Of a DNA stretch of 64,000 bases, positions 53,259-62,312 are shown one piece after another. The translations under genes and the position numbers were made by a program. Each line of letters starts with the position of its first letter. The first letter of the stretch is position 1. The notes under the pieces were generated by a model. That model saw only the letters and a list, made by a program, of their open reading frames with translations, made no database searches and was not told the origin of the DNA. The stretch spans positions 124,001 to 188,000 of the forward strand of contig JADKJB010000034.1 of the NCBI GenBank assembly GCA_016722525.1. Direction: 5' to 3'. Source of the stretch: Bacteroidota bacterium. GTDB lineage: Bacteria > Bacteroidota > Bacteroidia > AKYH767-A > OLB10.

Positions 53259-55586
53259 ATGGATAAATACCTGGTTCAACTTAACGATTCCCAAAGAGAC
53301 GCCGTACTTTGCATTAAGGGTCCTGTAATGATCATAGCCGGTGCTGGTTCAGGAAAGACACGCGTTTTGGTCCACCGAATAGTGCACATGTTACATCATG
53401 GTATTGATCCGTTCAATATACTTTCACTCACCTTTACCAACAAGGCGGCACGTGAAATGAAAAAGAGGATTTCGTTGGAGGCAGGTGATGAATCCAGGAA
53501 CTTATGGATGGGTACCTTTCACTCCGTTTTTGCGAAGTTATTACGTGTTGAAGCCCCACGACTTGGTTACCCTTCTTCTTTTACAATTTATGATACCGAT
53601 GATGCAAAAAACCTGATCAAAGATATTGTTAAGGATCAAGGATTAGATGATAAAATTTACAAACCGGGTTTAGTTTATAATAGAATTTCTTCAGCAAAAA
53701 ATAATCTTTATTCCTGGAAAGAGTATCAAGATAATCCTGAATTGGTCAACGACGACAAGACTGCAGGAAAGCCTCATCTTGGTTTGCTGTATGAAATTTA
53801 TCAGAAACGTAATTTCAAATCCGGAGCCATGGATTTTGATGATTTGCTTTTTAATACATACATTTTATTGCGGGACTTTCCGGATATCCTTCATAAATAT
53901 CAGAATAAGTTCAAATATGTTCTTGTAGATGAGTTTCAAGACACCAACTATGCGCAATATATAATTGTCAAAAAACTAGCTGCGCAACATGAAAATATTT
54001 GTGTGGTTGGAGATGATGCGCAAAGTATTTATGCTTTTCGCGGGGCCAATATTCAGAATATTCTGAGTTTTAAAGACGATTATCCGGATCTGAAAACATT
54101 TAAGCTAGAGCAAAATTATCGATCAACTAAAAATATTGTTAATGCGGCTAACAGTGTTATCTCCAACAATAAACATCAGTTAAAAAAATCGGTGTGGACT
54201 GATAATGCCGATGGTGAACTTATTAGGATCATCAAAGGGTTAAGTGATAATGAAGAGGGCAACATGGTTGCTAATTCAATTTTTGAAGAGAAGTTACAGA
54301 ATCAATTGCATTATAAAGATATTGCGATTCTTTATAGAACGAATGCACAATCCAGATCCATGGAAGAAGCATTGCGAAGAAAAGGGATTCCCTACAGAAT
54401 TTATGGTGGTGTTTCATTTTATGCAAGGAAAGAAATCAAGGATCTACTCTCTTATTTCCGCTTAACAGTAAATCCAAACGATGAGGAAGCATTGAAACGG
54501 GTTATTAATTATCCTAAAAGAGAAATTGGTAAGACCACACTGGATAAGATTATAGTTGCCGCCGATCAGGAAAACTTAAGCCTGTGGAATGTTTTGGAAA
54601 AAATCAATAGCATTGAAACCGGAATTAATGCTCCAACAAGAGCCAGAATTTCTGATTTTGTAATTATGATTAAGAGCTTCACCGCTCAGTTAAAAACAAA
54701 AACAGCATTTGATCTGGCCAGCCATATTGCTATGTCAACAGGTTTGTTAAAAGAACTCTATGCTGATAAATCTCCCGAAGGAATCAGCCATTACGAAAAC
54801 CTGCAGGAATTATTGAATGGTATCAAAGAATTTACTGATAAGGGTACTACTGCTTTGCCTGCACCTTCTGCTGAGCTTGAAGCTGATGTTACCTTGAGGA
54901 CTTTAGACGTATTTCTTCAGGATATCGCATTAGTCACTGATGGTGAAACCGATGAGAAAAATGAAGATACAGTTTCATTAATGACCATACATTCTTCTAA
55001 GGGACTTGAATTTAAGTATGTATATTTAGTTGGGATGGAAGAAAACTTATTCCCATCTCAAATGGCACTGCAGTCCAGAGTAGAACTGGAAGAAGAACGC
55101 AGATTGTTTTATGTTGCCATCACCCGGGCAGAAATCCGACTTACACTTTCCTATGCACTGAGCCGTTATAAGTGGGGAAACCTTATCAGTTGTGAGCCTA
55201 GCAGATTCATAACGGAAATAAATCCTGATTACCTGGATGATCAGACTGCGGTAACTATTCGTCCAAATAGTTTTGAAAAACCTCGTAACTGGTCTGATTT
55301 CGGTAAACATAACTCAAAGCCTGAAGTTGTAGTTGCAACGCCCGGACCTAATTTTAAGAAAATCCCAAAACCAAGGTTCGCGGCAGTTTCTGAGGGAGCA
55401 CCGTTTGAAGCGGCTGATCCTAATCAAACTGAAGTTGGAATGGATGTAGAACATCAGAAATTCGGAACAGGCAAGGTGGTTACAATAGAAGGCAATTTCC
55501 CTGAGCTAAAAGCTACAGTCACTTTCCCTGGAATTGGTAACAAACATCTACTTTTGAAATACGCTAAACTCAGAATAATCAAGTAA
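53259..55586 (+). CDS. uvrD: UvrD/PcrA-type DNA helicase
   Basis: 775 residues, SF1A 3'-5' helicase. IIAGAGSGKTRVLVHRI (about residues 26-42) is Walker A; YVLVDEFQDTN is motif II; VGDDAQSIYAFRGA motif III; LEQNYRST motif IV; VSLMTIHSSKGLEFKYVYL motif V and LFYVAITRA motif VI. The C-terminus ends with a Tudor-like VEHQKFGTGKVVTIEG, which in PcrA binds RNA polymerase. It acts in nucleotide excision repair, mismatch repair and the removal of stalled polymerase. The symbol is given for the family; PcrA or UvrD cannot be told apart from sequence alone. Confidence 0.95.
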   Translation: MDKYLVQLNDSQRDAVLCIKGPVMIIAGAGSGKTRVLVHRIVHMLHHGIDPFNILSLTFTNKAAREMKKRISLEAGDESRNLWMGTFHSVFAKLLRVEAPRLGYPSSFTIYDTDDAKNLIKDIVKDQGLDDKIYKPGLVYNRISSAKNNLYSWKEYQDNPELVNDDKTAGKPHLGLLYEIYQKRNFKSGAMDFDDLLFNTYILLRDFPDILHKYQNKFKYVLVDEFQDTNYAQYIIVKKLAAQHENICVVGDDAQSIYAFRGANIQNILSFKDDYPDLKTFKLEQNYRSTKNIVNAANSVISNNKHQLKKSVWTDNADGELIRIIKGLSDNEEGNMVANSIFEEKLQNQLHYKDIAILYRTNAQSRSMEEALRRKGIPYRIYGGVSFYARKEIKDLLSYFRLTVNPNDEEALKRVINYPKREIGKTTLDKIIVAADQENLSLWNVLEKINSIETGINAPTRARISDFVIMIKSFTAQLKTKTAFDLASHIAMSTGLLKELYADKSPEGISHYENLQELLNGIKEFTDKGTTALPAPSAELEADVTLRTLDVFLQDIALVTDGETDEKNEDTVSLMTIHSSKGLEFKYVYLVGMEENLFPSQMALQSRVELEEERRLFYVAITRAEIRLTLSYALSRYKWGNLISCEPSRFITEINPDYLDDQTAVTIRPNSFEKPRNWSDFGKHNSKPEVVVATPGPNFKKIPKPRFAAVSEGAPFEAADPNQTEVGMDVEHQKFGTGKVVTIEGNFPELKATVTFPGIGNKHLLLKYAKLRIIK

Positions 55587-55609
55587 TTTTTCTACTCCAT
55601 AATAAAAGC

Positions 55610-55617
55610 TAATTTTG
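55610..55617 (+). promoter_or_regulatory. -7 promoter element for DUF4290-murA
   Basis: TAATTTTG matches TAnnTTTG exactly, 23 bp before the start codon. No clear -33 element. Confidence 0.45.
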
Positions 55618-55640
55618 TTAATAATTTAAAACCTCATTTA

Positions 55641-56294
55641 ATGTTGAAAATGGAATACAACTCAGCCCGTAATAAGCTGAATATCCCCGAATACGGTCGT
55701 AACATTCAAAAGCTGATTGAATATGCTATAAGTCTTGAAGACAGGGAAGAAAGAAATAAAATTGCTCATGCAATTGTTATTGTAATGGGACAGTTAAATC
55801 CACAATTGCGTGACATCACTGATTTCAAACACAAGCTTTGGGATCATTTGTTTATCATTTCCGACTTCAAATTAGATGTTGATTCGCCGTATGAAAAACC
55901 TACTTCGTTAACCTATAAAGTAAAACCTAAACGTGTAGGATATCCTAGCTCAGCAATCAAATTCCGTCATTACGGTCGAATCATTGAACAAATGATTAAG
56001 GAAGTGGTGGTTTTAGAAGACAATGCTCATAAAGAGCAGATGGTTTTAAATATTGCAAATTTTATGAAAATGCTTTATGTGAACTGGAATAAGGATTCAG
56101 TTAGTGATGAAGTGATTTTTGAACATCTTCGAATTTTATCTGGCGGTGCATTGGCTGTGAAAGCAGATACCAGGTTGGCTCAACCGGTTGATTTACCAAT
56201 GAAAACAGTAGCTAAAAAGGGCGCTTCCAATCAACAAAGATCTCGTGCAAGAATGCCGAATAATGGAAATGGTAAAAATTTTAGAAAAGGTTGA
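55641..56294 (+). CDS. DUF4290 family protein
   Basis: 217 residues. MEYNSARNKLNIPEYGRNIQ is the hallmark start of DUF4290, a family found in Bacteroidota next to murA, as here. The chain is helical and cytoplasmic; the last 25 residues are basic and disordered (QQRSRARMPNNGNGKNFRKG), perhaps nucleic-acid binding. No function is known for the family. Start may be ATG 55641 or the internal ATG 55650, which fits the family start better. Co-transcribed with murA, 11 bp downstream. Confidence 0.85.
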   Translation: MLKMEYNSARNKLNIPEYGRNIQKLIEYAISLEDREERNKIAHAIVIVMGQLNPQLRDITDFKHKLWDHLFIISDFKLDVDSPYEKPTSLTYKVKPKRVGYPSSAIKFRHYGRIIEQMIKEVVVLEDNAHKEQMVLNIANFMKMLYVNWNKDSVSDEVIFEHLRILSGGALAVKADTRLAQPVDLPMKTVAKKGASNQQRSRARMPNNGNGKNFRKG

Positions 56295-56305
56295 GTTAAA
56301 AATTT

Positions 56306-57608
56306 ATGGGAAATAGTTTTGAAGTAACTGGCGGTCTACGCCTACAAGGTGAAATCACTCCGCAGGGCGCAAAAAATGAGGCGCTTCAAATAATTTGTGC
56401 CGTATTGTTAACCTCAGAGCCGGTCACAATAAGTAATATTCCAGATATCAGAGATGTGAATAAACTTATTGAATTGTTAGCCAATATGGGTGTGCGGCTC
56501 ACCAGAAAAGGGGAGGGCATAATCGAGTTTCAAGCAGACAATATTAATATTGATTTTCTTGAAACAACAGAGTTTGCAAAACAAGCGGCCGCTCTCAGGG
56601 GGTCCATTATGATTGTTGGACCCTTATTATCAAGATTTGGAAAAGCCAGCATTCCGAAGCCTGGCGGCGATAAAATCGGACGACGTAGATTGGATACTCA
56701 CTTTATTGGATTTATGAGTTTAGGAGCGAAGTTTGATTTCGATTCTAAAGGTGAGTTTTATAAAGTAGAGGGAAAAAATCTTAAAGGTTGTTTTATGCTT
56801 CTTGACGACTTCAGTGAGCACAGCCAACATTGTAATGGCCTCCGTGATGGCAAAAGGAACAACTACAATTTATAACGCTGCTTGTGAGCCTTATATTCAG
56901 CAATTATGCAAAATGTTGAATAGAATGGGAGCTAGCATATCAGGAATTGGTTCCAATATGATCACAATAAATGGTGTGGATAGTCTTGGAGGTTGCGAGC
57001 ATCGGATGTTGCCAGATATGATAGAAATAGGAAGTTTCATTGGATTGGCTGCAATGACAGCTTCAGAAATAACTATTAAAAATGCCGGGATTGAACATTT
57101 GGGGATTATTCCAAGTGTTTTCAAGCGATTAGGAATCCAAATGGAATTCAGAGGCGATGATATCTACATTCCCTCTCAGGAACAGTATGAAATCGACACA
57201 TTCATTGATGGATCTATACTTACAATTGCCGATGCCATATGGCCAGGTTTTACGCCTGATCTTTTAAGTGTTGTGTTAGTTACTGCTACACAGGCTAACG
57301 GAACGGTACTTATTCACCAGAAAATGTTTGAATCACGATTGTTTTTTGTTGATAAACTGATTGACATGGGTGCTCAAATAATTCTATGTGACCCTCACCG
57401 TGCAACTGTTATAGGACTGAATCGCAAGCACTTACTTCGCGGAATTCATATGACTTCTCCCGATATCAGAGCGGGAGTGGCGTTGTTGATAGCTGCGCTT
57501 TCGGCAGAAGGCAAAAGCGTAATTCATAATATTGAACAAATTGACCGAGGATACCAGAAAATTGATGAAAGGCTAAATAAACTTGGTGCTAAAATTAAAA
57601 GGGTATAG
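56306..57608 (+). CDS. murA: UDP-N-acetylglucosamine 1-carboxyvinyltransferase, frame broken once
   Basis: First committed step of peptidoglycan synthesis: enolpyruvyl transfer to UDP-GlcNAc. QGAKNEAL (Lys23) is the conserved UDP-GlcNAc/PEP-binding motif. The loop that normally holds catalytic Cys115 reads PGGDKIGRRR, with Asp122 in its place, as typical of Bacteroidota; this predicts fosfomycin resistance. The frame breaks near 56802-56812, after GCFMLLDD, where the next frame gives TSVSTANIVMASVMAKG and the rest. The repaired protein is about 434 residues, a normal length. One extra base or two missing bases explain the break. Confidence 0.93.
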
Positions 57609-57627
57609 TTAAATTAAAAACTGGTAT

Positions 57628-57635
57628 TATATTTG
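57628..57635 (+). promoter_or_regulatory. -7 promoter element for the TlpA-like gene
   Basis: TATATTTG matches TAnnTTTG, 36 bp before the start codon. No clear TTTG at the expected -33 distance. Confidence 0.4.
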
Positions 57636-57671
57636 TGTCAAACACGACGTAAAAAAAATCAAAATTAAACC

Positions 57672-58196
57672 ATGAAAAGACTCCATCTCATACTGCTGAT
57701 TGCTGGTATAGCCACAACGACTTTCGGATTTATGTATCAATCAGCTCCTCAGGGAACTAATATTGGTGATAAAGCAATAGATCTAGCTTTTACCAGTCCC
57801 GATGGTAAAACAATTGCACTTTCTTCCTTAAAAGGGAAAGTAGTTTTATTAGATTTCTGGGCATCCTGGTGTGGCCCTTGCCGATTTGAAAACCCAAATA
57901 TCGTTGCAGCATATAATAAGTACAAAGATGTTAAGTTCAAAGGCGGTAAAGGTGGCTTCACAGTTTATAGCGTTTCACTTGATCAGAATAAAGAGGCTTG
58001 GATGAAAGCCATAAAGCAAGATAATTTAAGCTGGTCTTATCATGTCAGCGATCTTGGTGGATGGCAATCTAAACCCGCTCAAATTTATAGGGTCAATTCA
58101 ATTCCTGCCAGTTATTTGTTAGATGCCAATGGCGTTATAGTTGGTAAAAATCTTAGAGGAGCTGCACTTGAAGAAGCACTGGAGAAATTGAAATAA
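57672..58196 (+). CDS. TlpA-family thioredoxin-like protein
   Basis: 174 residues. A signal peptide or anchor (RLHLILLIAGIATTTFGF) directs it to the periplasm. FWASWCGPCRFENP holds the CxxC redox motif (Cys-Gly-Pro-Cys), followed by SIPASYLLDANG with the cis-Pro loop, typical of the TlpA/ResA group. It probably reduces disulfides in periplasmic proteins, such as apocytochrome c. It is a single gene with a strong terminator. Confidence 0.9.
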   Translation: MKRLHLILLIAGIATTTFGFMYQSAPQGTNIGDKAIDLAFTSPDGKTIALSSLKGKVVLLDFWASWCGPCRFENPNIVAAYNKYKDVKFKGGKGGFTVYSVSLDQNKEAWMKAIKQDNLSWSYHVSDLGGWQSKPAQIYRVNSIPASYLLDANGVIVGKNLRGAALEEALEKLK

Positions 58197-58221
58197 TTTA
58201 TTAATAGTCAAGTAGAAAATA

Positions 58222-58259
58222 AACGACAGGTCTGCCAAAAGGCGGATCTGTCGTTTTTA
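58222..58259 (+). terminator. Terminator after the TlpA-like gene
   Basis: AACGACAGGTCTGCC (58222-58236) pairs with GGCGGATCTGTCGTT (58241-58255) as a 15-bp stem with two G-T pairs and a 4-nt AAAA loop, followed by five T. Confidence 0.9.
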
Positions 58260-58323
58260 TTTACTTTTGCCTGCCAAAATGACCCAAAAGTGGCCATGGC
58301 AAAGTATTTGAAAGTCCGAATCA

Positions 58324-58931
58324 ATGAAAGTCAACTTTAGAAGTCCATTTAATAAGAAAAAGATGAATCCAGACAAGGAAACTATTGAAGAAAATAATGA
58401 AAATGAGGGTGTTACAGCTGCAGGGCAGCCGTTCTCTCCTGATATTTCTCCTGAAACAGCAAATATTGATGCAGATTTGGAAGGTAATGACCTTGACAAA
58501 CTCAAAGCCGATTTGGCAGAGACAAAGGATAAATTTTTAAGAATCTATTCCGAATTTGACAATTTTAAAAACGTACTCAACGTGAACGGTTAGAACTTTT
58601 AAAATCTGCTAACGAAGAGGTTATTCGCACTTTACCTGTTTTGGATGATTTCGAAAGAGCATTTAAAGCCCAGGAAAATAGTAAGGATCCGATTCCTGTA
58701 AATGAAGGATTTTCATTGATTTATCTTAAATTGACTGGTATTCTCGAACAAAAGGGACTCAAAAAAATGATTTCAGTTGGTGAAGAATTTAATGTCGATC
58801 AGCACGATGCAATAACTAACTTTCCTGTTGTGGATAGTTCTATGCAAGGGAAAGTTATTGAAGATGCGGAATGCGGCTATTTTCTTAACGGAAAAGTTAT
58901 CAGACATGCAAAAGTAATTGTTGGGATTTAA
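58324..58931 (+). CDS. grpE: Nucleotide exchange factor GrpE, frame broken once
   Basis: Releases ADP from DnaK in the Hsp70 cycle. The first piece ends at 58593 after YSEFDNFKN; one more A in the A5 run 58567-58571 continues the family as [20 protein letters not shown], then [11 protein letters not shown] and the conserved end [20 protein letters not shown]. The repaired length is about 203 residues. The first 60 residues are acidic and poorly conserved, as usual. The start is the ATG at 58324, or the internal ATG 58366. dnaJ follows 23 bp later, so the two form a grpE-dnaJ operon; dnaK is not in the window. Confidence 0.93.
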
Positions 58932-58954
58932 TAGTTAACAACAGGAAAATAGTT

Positions 58955-60103
58955 ATGAGTAAGAGAGATTATTATGAAGTGCTAGGTATTGGTCGTGATG
59001 CTGCTGAAGGTGATATTAAAAAAGCCTACAGGCAGATGGCATTAAAGTTTCATCCGGATAAAAATCCCGGGAATAAAGAATCCGAAGATAAGTTTAAAGA
59101 AGCTGCAGAAGCGTATGAAGTTTTAGGTGATAGTGAAAAAAGACGCAGATATGATCAATTTGGTCATCAGGGTGTAGGCGGTGCCGGTAGTAACGGTGGA
59201 TATGGAATGAATATGGAAGATATTTTCAGTCAGTTTGGAGATATTTTCGGAGGACACAATCCCTTTGAAAGTTTTTTCGGTGGAAATGGTGGAGGTGGAC
59301 GCAGGCACGTCAATCGTGGAAGTAACCTAAGAATTAAAGTAAAACTTACACTTGCAGAAATTGCAAATGGTGTTGAGAAAAAAATAAAAGTTAATAAAAC
59401 AGTTGCCTGTACTTCCTGTACCGGTTCAGGAGCTCAAAATGGTTCCGCTTTTAGTAAATGTGTAACTTGTAACGGTGCCGGACAAGTACGCCGCGTAACG
59501 AATACCATTTTAGGTCAAATGCAAACTACTTCAACTTGTCCTACGTGTCAGGGAGAGGGACAAACCATAACTAACAAGTGTAAGAGTTGCCATGGGCATG
59601 GTACTATTCCCGGTGAGGAAGTGATTGCTATCAATATTCCTCCCGGAGTTGGTGAAGGTATGCAGGTAACGGTATCGGGTAAGGGAAATGCTGCCGAGCG
59701 AGGAGGCGTACCGGGCGATTTACTTATTGTTATCGAAGAGGTGGAAGATGCCAATCTCAAACGTGATGGAAATAATTTGCACCACGACTTATACATCAGC
59801 ATTCCCGATGCAGCCTTAGGAACAACTCTCGAGGTTCCTACCATCGATGGTAAAGCCAAAATTAAAATTGAACCGGGAACACAAGGTGGACGAGTTCTTC
59901 GTTTGAAAGGAAAAGGAATTCCACAGTTAAACAGTCATTACCGTGGTGATTTGCTCATCAACATCAACGTGTGGACTCCACAGAACCTCACATCTGACGA
60001 GAAAAAAATTCTCGAAAAATTAAAAACCGACGACAACTTCAAGCCTCATCCCGGAAAAGGAGACAAGAGCTTTTTTGAGAAGATGAAAGAGTATTTTAAT
60101 TGA
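58955..60103 (+). CDS. dnaJ: Molecular chaperone DnaJ
   Basis: 382 residues, unbroken. The J domain holds [11 protein letters not shown] with the HPD triad (about residues 34-36) that stimulates DnaK. A Gly/Phe-rich linker follows (about 70-110, [19 protein letters not shown]), then four CxxCxGxG zinc motifs: [24 protein letters not shown] and CKSCHGHG. The C-terminal substrate-binding domains end in a short acidic tail. Its stop codon lies inside the first unit of the octamer array. Confidence 0.97.
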   Translation: MSKRDYYEVLGIGRDAAEGDIKKAYRQMALKFHPDKNPGNKESEDKFKEAAEAYEVLGDSEKRRRYDQFGHQGVGGAGSNGGYGMNMEDIFSQFGDIFGGHNPFESFFGGNGGGGRRHVNRGSNLRIKVKLTLAEIANGVEKKIKVNKTVACTSCTGSGAQNGSAFSKCVTCNGAGQVRRVTNTILGQMQTTSTCPTCQGEGQTITNKCKSCHGHGTIPGEEVIAINIPPGVGEGMQVTVSGKGNAAERGGVPGDLLIVIEEVEDANLKRDGNNLHHDLYISIPDAALGTTLEVPTIDGKAKIKIEPGTQGGRVLRLKGKGIPQLNSHYRGDLLININVWTPQNLTSDEKKILEKLKTDDNFKPHPGKGDKSFFEKMKEYFN

Positions 60104-60194
60104 TGTGTTGATTTGGTGATGTGCTGGTGTGCTGGTGTGTTGATTTGCTGGTGTGGTGATGAAGGAATTTGATAATGGGATAATAGGATACTGA
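60100..60194 (+). repeat. Two adjacent 8-bp tandem arrays at the dnaJ stop
   Basis: From 60100 to 60163 eight octamers follow a loose (T/G/C)TG(A/G)T(G/T)TG pattern: TTGATGTG, TTGATTTG, GTGATGTG, CTGGTGTG twice, TTGATTTG, CTGGTGTG and GTGATGAA. A second array with a different octamer, GATAATGG, GATAATAG, GATACTGA, spans 60171-60194. The dnaJ stop (60101-60103) is within the first unit. Confidence 0.75.
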
Positions 60195-60260
60195 AAGGTC
60201 ATATCACTTGTCAGCTTTTCACGTTTAACGATTTCAAGAACCTAGAACGCGATAACTTAA

Positions 60261-60386
60261 TCACTCAGCACGAAGGAGCTGAACACAAGATATCGAAATT
60301 CTCTGTTCTCTTAATACACCTGCTTCATCATCGGTCATGTCAAACCATGTTTTACCATCGGATGTTAAAGATAGTAAAATTTCGCT
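60261..60386 (-). pseudogene. Remnant of a T9SS-protein C-terminal region (copy A)
   Basis: Read on the minus strand from 60386, the sequence SEILLSLTSDGKTWFDMTDD is recovered, then diverges and stops at 60261. The same segment occurs at 62177-62234 in the remnant before the T9SS tail, so this is a detached fragment of such a gene. It lies directly after the stop of the intact propeller gene. Confidence 0.5.
60329..60386 (+). repeat. 58-bp direct repeat, copy A
   Basis: Matches 62177-62234 over 58 bp with 3 mismatches, all G/A transitions. It begins CATCGGTCATG and ends AAAATTTCGCT. Confidence 0.85.
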
Positions 60387-61752
60387 ACCTCTCAATCACC
60401 ACTTTACTACTCCCAATCAGTTTCTGCCTATCATAAACTGAAAACACATAAACTCCAGACTTAAACGAAGATGTATTTATTTTATTAATGATTTTTCCAT
60501 TTCCGGAAAACTTCTCTTCCTTTATTTCCTTACCCTTAATATCTGTAATCTGTAGCTTCAACTCAGTTTCCTTTGTTAAATAAAACTCCAACTCAACTTC
60601 ATCTTTGGCTGGGTTGGGAGTGAACTTTAGTACCTGTTTTTCTATAGAAGTTTCATTTACTCCTAAACTTCCAGGAATCCATTTGGCTATGCCGTTAACA
60701 ATACTGTCGCCTGCGTATTGCATTGAGCCCCCCACATATAATTCATTTTGAAATTCATATAATACATGACCAGTAGAGCTTAACCCACCTGGAACAGGGT
60801 TCCAATTAATGCCGTCAAACCAACCCATGTATTTTATGGTATCTCCCAATGAATTTACAGCATAATACTGAGTTGAAGTGTTATATAATATTCCTTGATA
60901 AACTATTAAATCCCGAGCTGGAATATAAGGATTTGTTCCAACAGGGAACCAACTAGAACCATCCCAATATGCAACCCCGGTCGGAGTACTAACGCCTCCG
61001 GCTATAGTAAAATTACCTCCTACATATAATCTATTGTTTATTGTATCAGCAAAAAGCGAATTTGCTGGACCATTCAATCCTGTTCCCAAGGAATCCCAGG
61101 TGACCCCGTTCCATCGGCCGATCCCTGATGTCTGCACTCCATTGGTGCTGCTGAAAAAACCTCCTACAAAAAGTTGATTCTGAAATACGGTCATGTCATT
61201 TACGCCAAAAGATCCTTGTATGCCTGTTCCAAGATCATGCCATGAAGAACCATCCCATCTGGCAATTTTTAAGGCACTGATTGTGCTGTCTACCACTCCA
61301 AATTGACCAGCTACATATAAGTCACCATTAAATTCGGCCATGCATGTAACTTCTGTACCAGTGGTTATTCCTGATCCTAGAGGTTGCCATACTCCATTGC
61401 TGTCTAAACGGGCTATTTTGTTGCAGTATTTGTTGCCGGAAATTTTTGTGAAGCCGCCGGCGATATACAACTCATTCTGATATTCAATAAAACATTTTGC
61501 TGGAGGAGTATTTGAAAAATCAGCTGTTTCAGCAATCCAAGAACTTCCATCCCACCATCCCACACCGACAGAATTTATTGCAGTTCCATTTATAGTTCCA
61601 AAACCACCACAAACAGCTAGTTTACTATTCCATTCATACAATCCGTAAATATATCTAGGATCAACACCACCACCTACCCCTTCCCAATGCTGTGCATTGG
61701 AAAAGGATAGCCGGAGGATAAATAAAAATGTAATTATGCAGTATTTTATCAT
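60385..61752 (-). CDS. Secreted beta-propeller-like protein with T9SS sorting domain
   Basis: 455 residues. Signal peptide (KYCIITFLFILRLSFSNAQ), then about six or seven repeats of a 40-50 residue blade with W-D-G-x-x-W-x-x-x-G-x-G and L-Y-V-x-G-x-F (for example ARLDSNGVWQPLGSGI and NRLYVGGNFTIAGG), which resembles a Kelch-like propeller. The final 80 residues (KFTPNPAKDEVELEFYL, TDIKGKEIKEEKFSG, SGVYVFSVYD) are a type A T9SS tail. The product is expected on the cell surface. It shares its blade pattern with the gene at 62666 and overlaps the next remnant by 4 bp. Confidence 0.82.
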   Translation of the reverse strand: MIKYCIITFLFILRLSFSNAQHWEGVGGGVDPRYIYGLYEWNSKLAVCGGFGTINGTAINSVGVGWWDGSSWIAETADFSNTPPAKCFIEYQNELYIAGGFTKISGNKYCNKIARLDSNGVWQPLGSGITTGTEVTCMAEFNGDLYVAGQFGVVDSTISALKIARWDGSSWHDLGTGIQGSFGVNDMTVFQNQLFVGGFFSSTNGVQTSGIGRWNGVTWDSLGTGLNGPANSLFADTINNRLYVGGNFTIAGGVSTPTGVAYWDGSSWFPVGTNPYIPARDLIVYQGILYNTSTQYYAVNSLGDTIKYMGWFDGINWNPVPGGLSSTGHVLYEFQNELYVGGSMQYAGDSIVNGIAKWIPGSLGVNETSIEKQVLKFTPNPAKDEVELEFYLTKETELKLQITDIKGKEIKEEKFSGNGKIINKINTSSFKSGVYVFSVYDRQKLIGSSKVVIER

Positions 61753-62312
61753 TTCACAATCATCAATTTATTGCTGAATATTTTGCCACTGGTAGCATTT
61801 ACTTTAACTAAATACAGACCGGGTGGCAAGTGAGAGGTATTTAAGTTATACTTATTTTCTTTTTCAGTTAATTTTTCAATCAGAACAACATTGCCAAGAC
61901 TATTTAATACTATAATTTGTTCCAGGTATTCTTTAGAATTATTCAACTTGATTTCCACTAATTCAGTTGTGGGATTAGGGTATAATTGTAATTCACTCAC
62001 ATTAGTAATTTCCACTTTCCCTTGTGAATGTTGCAACTGTCTCAAGTAAATTTCCTCTTCGTCAATCAGCACCGGGAAAGTATCGCCATACACCAAATGC
62101 AAAACATTTTGTGATTGAATTTTGCCAAGTGTATTTTCTTCTTGAGTAGCAATTTCTCTTATCATATCCGCCTAGCCATCGGTCATATCAAACCATGTTT
62201 TACCATCGGATATTAAAGATAGTAAAATTTCACTTAACGTCAACCAATCTGCTTCTGCTAACCCGGAAGTGAGAAGGAGCTCCAATTTTGTAGCTGCGCT
62301 GTCGAGTTCAAC
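61749..62312 (-). pseudogene. Decayed T9SS protein: intact sorting tail after an in-frame stop
   Basis: From 62165 an open frame of 138 residues codes for a short lead and a full type A T9SS tail (LQLYPNPTTELVEIKLNNS and LPPGLYLVKVNATSGKIFSN). It has no signal peptide. Upstream in the same frame, after a single TAG stop at about 62174, the coding sequence continues as AATKLELLLTSGLAEADWLTL and SEILLSLISDGKTWFDMTDG to about 62312, and then is lost. So this is the 3' part of a larger secreted protein that has lost its start. Copy B of the 58-bp repeat lies within it. The 138-residue part could still be translated with the next gene, but would not be exported. Confidence 0.65.
62177..62234 (+). 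repeat. 58-bp direct repeat, copy B
   Basis: Matches 60329-60386 with 3 mismatches. Together the two copies bracket the propeller gene and the tail of the decayed gene, 1.85 kb apart. Confidence 0.85.

Noticed and set aside
58257..58505. 82-codon minus-strand frame with many Ser and Leu
   Set aside because: Antisense to the acidic start of grpE; the composition is a mirror of Glu-rich codons.
60100..60194. CRISPR array
   Set aside because: The units are 8 bp with no spacers; no cas genes are present anywhere in the window.
60020..60202. 60-codon minus-strand frame ending in Thr/Pro/Ala/His repeats
   Set aside because: It is only the translation of the octamer array and the antisense of dnaJ.
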